This document shows positions 15,188 through 18,248 of a stretch of 18,248 nucleotides of DNA, piece by piece. The DNA comes from Candidatus Cloacimonadota bacterium (GTDB lineage: Bacteria; Cloacimonadota; Cloacimonadia; Cloacimonadales; Cloacimonadaceae). A model generated the notes under the pieces. That model searched no databases. It was not told where the DNA came from and saw only the letters and a list, made by a program, of their open reading frames with translations. A program made the translations under genes and the position numbers. The DNA lies in NCBI GenBank assembly GCA_023228285.1, contig JALOBM010000043.1, positions 1 to 18,248 on the forward strand, read 5' to 3'. Each line of letters begins with the position of its first letter. Position 1 is the stretch's first letter.

Positions 15188-15233
15188 GGTTATAGGCAAT
15201 GGAAAGCCTGATTTTTGTCAATACAAAGCTCAC

Positions 15234-15262
15234 AAAAAAAGGCCTCGTACAATAACGAGGCC
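15234..15262 (-). terminator. Intrinsic terminator of the ExbB/ExbD/TonB-like operon
   Basis: On the minus strand GGCCTCG and CGAGGCC (15262-15256 with 15247-15241) form a perfect 7-bp stem with an 8-nt loop, followed by seven Ts (15240-15234). It lies about 30 nt after the stop of the TonB-like gene and before priA, separating the two minus-strand units. Confidence 0.9.
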
Positions 15263-15292
15263 ATTATTAAGTATATGATTGATTAACTTACA

Positions 15293-16702
15293 TTATCCTG
15301 CTCTTACGCGGAACTGGTATGCTTCTTCCTGGCTTACATTGAATCTCCAGCTGTTTACGATGGATTTTACACGTGCCACAAAGGATTCTGGATAAGCTCC
15401 TGCAGGAACCACCATTGATTCTCTAACCGTACCATTGGCGTTTATAAACAGGGTGATGGTAAAGCTTACGCTTTGGCGTAATTGAGCTTCGCGATAGGCT
15501 TGGTCAATCTGAGCCTTACGAGCTTCCACCTGATCACGCAGATTTGTAACGCGGGCTATTCCGGCTTCATCCAATCCGGTTACACTACCTTCTTTGAGGG
15601 TCTGAATGCCTCTGCGTTTGTAATCTGCAGCAATTCTTTGCTGTTCCACAATGTCGCCCCAAGCTTTGCCGCTGGGAGCAAGAGCGCTGGCATCACCAAC
15701 GATGTGCGTGCCTGCAACACCAGCAGGACGTTCGGAATGTCCGGCAGTTGCCGGTCCGCGGGTCACAACGGATCCTACGTCACCGAAATTCGGAGTGCTG
15801 GTTGCGCTGAAAGAGGATCCTGCTCCGGTTCCGGCTCCGCCGAAAGCTCCGCTGCCACCACCGGTACCACCTCCACCTCCACCTCCGCCGGGACGACGGG
15901 CAGAAAAGCCTTCCTGTACTGTGACGATTTTAAGAGTAGGTGCTACACCGGTTGCACTTGCATCGAATCCGCCGGCAAAAGCAGCATCCAGGGCAGAAGA
16001 GCCGTAGGCTCCGGGTACGCCTTGTTGGGCAGTTTGGCCGGTCTCAGCTTCTCCAGTCTCTTCCGGAGGAGTCTCTTGTGCGAAGCTTTGAGTCATAGGA
16101 GTGAGATCTGCTTCAACCCGCTGAGCTTCGCTCTTGATGTTTTCAAGGCGTTGTGCCACGGTTTCTTCTTCCATCACATAGTCAGGTTTCAGGGCAAGAT
16201 CAAACAGGATAGCAAACACAACGGCAAGCAAGATTATCATCCACATCATCATCCGGTTGAAGCGGGTAGTAGAGTCAGGTTTTGCTCTGCGAGCATATTG
16301 TGCTACAATTTGTTTTTCTTCAGCAGTAAGCACAGCCACCCATGGTTCGCGGTATTCGAAATGGACGTCCCAATCTGGAGCAAGAGTAACAGTACCTTTC
16401 AGGTCTTTCTTCAAAACCAATTGGTTTCCTGAAAGCAGTTTGTTCTGTTTCAGATAGTTACCGTCCAAGACATTGCCGTCTTTCTCAATGGTCAATTGAG
16501 ATCCGGGTAGCACTTGCATTACGTATTCGCCGCCTTGTTGTTTTACAAAGAGGTGTTTATCCGGAAAAGAAGGGGCTAATATCTGCCATTGCAGGAATTT
16601 GTTTGAGCCAATTGTGAAGCTTCTTTTGATTTCTCTGCCTTCTTTGGCGTAATCCAGAAACTTCCCTTTATAGTTCAATCTAAGACTTAGTATTTTAGCC
16701 AT
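15293..16702 (-). CDS. TonB/AgmX-like energy-transducing protein with FHA-like N-terminal domain
   Basis: A 469-residue inner-membrane protein. Residues 28-118 look like an FHA-type beta sandwich (FTIGSN, then PDKHLFVKQQGGEYVMQVL and LLSGNQLVLKKD). One transmembrane segment spans about 151-171 (MMMWMIILLAVVFAILFDLAL), so the FHA-like part should be cytoplasmic. A coiled, acidic stretch (175-215), a Gly-rich linker (271-297, with eight consecutive Gly) and a basic helix (385-410) follow. The end (411-469) matches TonB/AgmX C-terminal domains: SFTITLFINANGTVRESMVV and SIVNSWRF. GGGAGG precedes ATG 16702. It is the last gene after exbB-exbD-exbD, so it should couple the motor to an envelope partner. 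FHA assignment is by pattern only. Confidence 0.75.
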   Translation of the reverse strand: MAKILSLRLNYKGKFLDYAKEGREIKRSFTIGSNKFLQWQILAPSFPDKHLFVKQQGGEYVMQVLPGSQLTIEKDGNVLDGNYLKQNKLLSGNQLVLKKDLKGTVTLAPDWDVHFEYREPWVAVLTAEEKQIVAQYARRAKPDSTTRFNRMMMWMIILLAVVFAILFDLALKPDYVMEEETVAQRLENIKSEAQRVEADLTPMTQSFAQETPPEETGEAETGQTAQQGVPGAYGSSALDAAFAGGFDASATGVAPTLKIVTVQEGFSARRPGGGGGGGGTGGGSGAFGGAGTGAGSSFSATSTPNFGDVGSVVTRGPATAGHSERPAGVAGTHIVGDASALAPSGKAWGDIVEQQRIAADYKRRGIQTLKEGSVTGLDEAGIARVTNLRDQVEARKAQIDQAYREAQLRQSVSFTITLFINANGTVRESMVVPAGAYPESFVARVKSIVNSWRFNVSQEEAYQFRVRAG

Positions 16703-16713
16703 ACTACCTCCCC

Positions 16714-17247
16714 TTACATTCTAGAGGCAGTTCGGTATGATTGTAACCAATCTGCTTCTTCCAAAGTTGCGAAATAAATGTTTGCGTAACCCACTGAGGT
16801 GCCAACACTCACTATCTGAGTTACATATCCACAAGGCAGATCTGCATCGGCCTGAACTATTAGACAGGCATCACCAAGTTTGTCTTCCGGGATCACACTG
16901 ATCTCAGTTTTGAAGAAATCCTGCATGACTTGGCGAACTTCAGCACTTTCCACCATTTCCTGGGGAGTCCCAAGATATTGGCTGCCAATACCCAGTAGTA
17001 CTCTGTCCATGTACAATTTGACAGGAGTCACCATGGCGTTTTCCATCAGTTTCTCTTTGGTGATGGAGGTGGGATACTTCATATCCGGTAACTGGTTAAT
17101 CTTCACTGCATCCATCGACACGTTTTTGATGAGAAAAACCAGGATGATAGTTAATGCGTCAAGAAGAGAAGTGATCGACAAGCTCTTTACGTCTTCTACT
17201 TTACGACGTACTTGTCTGGTTCCCTTACGACTACGATTCGAAATCAT
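16714..17247 (-). CDS. exbD: ExbD/TolR-type motor protein with the conserved Asp
   Basis: A 177-residue protein with a basic cytoplasmic N-terminus, one transmembrane helix (about 24-43) and a periplasmic domain ending in LIVQADADLPCGYVTQIVSV and YANIYFAT, the typical ExbD fold. The helix keeps the proton-carrying Asp (SLLDALTIILVFLIK, Asp30, codon at 17160-17158), aligned with Asp25 of Escherichia coli ExbD. GGAGG lies just upstream of ATG 17247. It follows the other exbD gene by 17 nt and precedes the TonB-like gene by 11 nt, so both are in one operon. Confidence 0.88.
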   Translation of the reverse strand: MISNRSRKGTRQVRRKVEDVKSLSITSLLDALTIILVFLIKNVSMDAVKINQLPDMKYPTSITKEKLMENAMVTPVKLYMDRVLLGIGSQYLGTPQEMVESAEVRQVMQDFFKTEISVIPEDKLGDACLIVQADADLPCGYVTQIVSVGTSVGYANIYFATLEEADWLQSYRTASRM

Positions 17248-17264
17248 AATATCCTCCCCCAGCC

Positions 17265-17813
17265 TTAATAAATGTATGTAGTTTTGGGGTTACGATAATG
17301 TACTGTTACAAAACCGTTATCTTTGCAGAGGTCAATGGTGCGGATCAGGGTGTCATACAGAACATCAGGATGTACGATTACGGCAATCTCAGTAGTATCA
17401 GAATACTTTTCTTTCAGATCCACCAGCAAGGTGTTCAATCCGTCAAAATCGTAAACATCTTCTCTAAGCCACGGTATTTTGTGAATGGTTTTTTTGTCCG
17501 GTTCTCGTATTTCCATTCCAGGGAACAGTTGGGCCTGTGCATGTTCCTTCATCATCAGATGAATTTCGACGATTTCCGCTTGAGCACCGCCACCTTCTCC
17601 AGTTCCGCCACCACCTCCGTCTGAGGTAAAACTAAGCGCAATCAGAGCTACCTGTGAGATCGAAATCATCATGATCAAAAAAGGTATGATCGAGACGAAA
17701 AGATTCATAATAGGAATCAAGTTTGGTTCCTCAGGTGCAGTCTGACTGTTTTGCTGCCTTGCCTCAGAAGGGCGATATACCTTTCTCGCCCCTGAAGGAT
17801 TTAGTCCTGCCAT
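17265..17813 (-). CDS. exbD: ExbD/TolR-type protein with Asn in place of the conserved Asp
   Basis: A 182-residue protein with a cytoplasmic N-terminus, one transmembrane helix (about 33-62, PIMNLFVSIIPFLIMMISIS), a Gly-rich linker (66-77) and a periplasmic ExbD-like domain (TTEIAVIVHPDVLYDTLIRT). At the position of the proton-binding Asp it has Asn37 (AAT codon at 17705-17703), confirmed by reading the codon. AAGGAA precedes ATG 17813. The gene starts 4 nt after the exbB stop. The protein probably forms the motor axle together with the Asp-bearing paralogue, but loss of function or a structural role is also possible. Confidence 0.82.
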   Translation of the reverse strand: MAGLNPSGARKVYRPSEARQQNSQTAPEEPNLIPIMNLFVSIIPFLIMMISISQVALIALSFTSDGGGGGTGEGGGAQAEIVEIHLMMKEHAQAQLFPGMEIREPDKKTIHKIPWLREDVYDFDGLNTLLVDLKEKYSDTTEIAVIVHPDVLYDTLIRTIDLCKDNGFVTVHYRNPKTTYIY

Positions 17814-17817
17814 GATC

Positions 17818-18248
17818 TTATTCCTTGATCTGGTTGTTAATGTGGTTCACCAATTTCACACTGTATTCGTCGATATCGCTAATCAAATTCTGAGCGCGGG
17901 TGTAGAGACCACCTTTGATCAGAGTAAGCGGAATAGCACCCATTAGACCGAGAGCAGTAGTTCCGATAGCCATATAGATACCTTCGGTAAGAGCGTTCTG
18001 AGCTGCAACACCGGTTAAGAAACGCAAAGAGTTGAAAGCTTGGATGAGGCCAAAGATGGTTCCCAGAAGTCCAAGGTAGGTGGAGATTTGGGCCAGAGTA
18101 TCAAACCAGAATAATCCGCCATCCAGTAGGTGTACTTTCTGCAACACAGCTTCATCAAATGCGTTTTGAACAGCGATGCGGGCTTCTTCGCCCTTCTTGC
18201 CGGTTTTACGCACATCTTTGAAAACAGACAATCCACTCCAGAAAATGA
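17818..18248 (-). CDS. exbB: MotA/TolQ/ExbB proton channel protein, start beyond the window
   Basis: The frame is open to the window edge (reading IFWSGLSVFKDVRKTG from the edge), so only about 143 C-terminal residues are present and no start is assigned. Two transmembrane helices carry the family motifs: ISTYLGLLGTIFGLIQAF and GIYMAIGTTALGLMGAIPLTL, including the Thr residues that line the proton path of ExbB/TolQ. It ends HINNQIKE with TAA at 17820-17818, 4 nt before the first exbD. ExbB pentamers form the channel around an ExbD dimer. Confidence 0.88.
   Translation of the reverse strand, partial: IFWSGLSVFKDVRKTGKKGEEARIAVQNAFDEAVLQKVHLLDGGLFWFDTLAQISTYLGLLGTIFGLIQAFNSLRFLTGVAAQNALTEGIYMAIGTTALGLMGAIPLTLIKGGLYTRAQNLISDIDEYSVKLVNHINNQIKE

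Noticed and set aside
15189..15221. TTGACA ... TATAAC promoter for priA
   Set aside because: The 21-nt spacing is too long for a normal sigma-70 promoter, and the -10 box would touch the start codon.
15482..16432. 316-residue plus-strand frame opposite the TonB-like gene
   Set aside because: Its Ser/Gly/Thr-rich sequence is the reverse reading of the Gly-rich linker; the minus-strand frame has a strong ribosome-binding site and family motifs.

Overview
The window looks like a chromosomal segment of an FCB-group bacterium, most likely Candidatus Cloacimonadota or a close relative. This is an inference: a secreted protein ends in a type IX-like (YPNP) C-terminal sorting domain, the motor operon pairs ExbB with two ExbD proteins and a TonB/AgmX-like protein, and start codons are often TTG. 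No rRNA, tRNA, CRISPR array, transposase or phage gene is visible.

Layout. Bases 1-67 hold the start of an unrecognised minus-strand gene. Bases 68-871 are non-coding but structured: an intrinsic terminator pointing right, a GTTGAA/CTTCG hairpin repeat array, an 8-nt and a 9-nt tandem repeat, one copy (A) of a 76-bp dispersed element, a promoter, and a leader with a terminator before the first gene. Bases 872-12644 are twelve tightly packed plus-strand genes, mostly overlapping by 1-11 nt or separated by under 10 nt: rimP, nusA, ylxR, ylxQ, infB, rbfA, nrnA, truB, ribF, a secreted sorting-domain protein, a yhaM-type exoribonuclease gene and a yycJ-type metallo-beta-lactamase gene. Bases 12645-12844 hold copy B of the 76-bp element, inverted relative to A, so the operon is bracketed by inverted repeats. 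Bases 12845-15187 are priA on the minus strand. Bases 15234-15262 are a terminator that closes a minus-strand motor operon. Read in its own direction, that operon is exbB (cut by the window edge), an exbD lacking the usual transmembrane Asp, an exbD that has it, and a TonB/AgmX-like protein with an FHA-like cytoplasmic part.

How the genes work together. The plus-strand operon is the widespread nusA-infB cluster: 30S maturation (RimP, RbfA), transcription elongation and termination (NusA), initiation (IF2), RNA binding (YlxR, YlxQ), tRNA modification (TruB) and flavin cofactor synthesis (RibF). Three hydrolases of nucleic acids or nucleotides (NrnA, YhaM-like, YycJ-like) extend it. The minus-strand operon should form an inner-membrane, proton-driven motor that pushes on an envelope partner. 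The most unusual points are the bracketing inverted elements, the D-to-N ExbD paralogue, the FHA-like TonB protein, the acidic tail of RbfA, and the sorted, probably Cys-less thioredoxin-like protein translated within a housekeeping operon.
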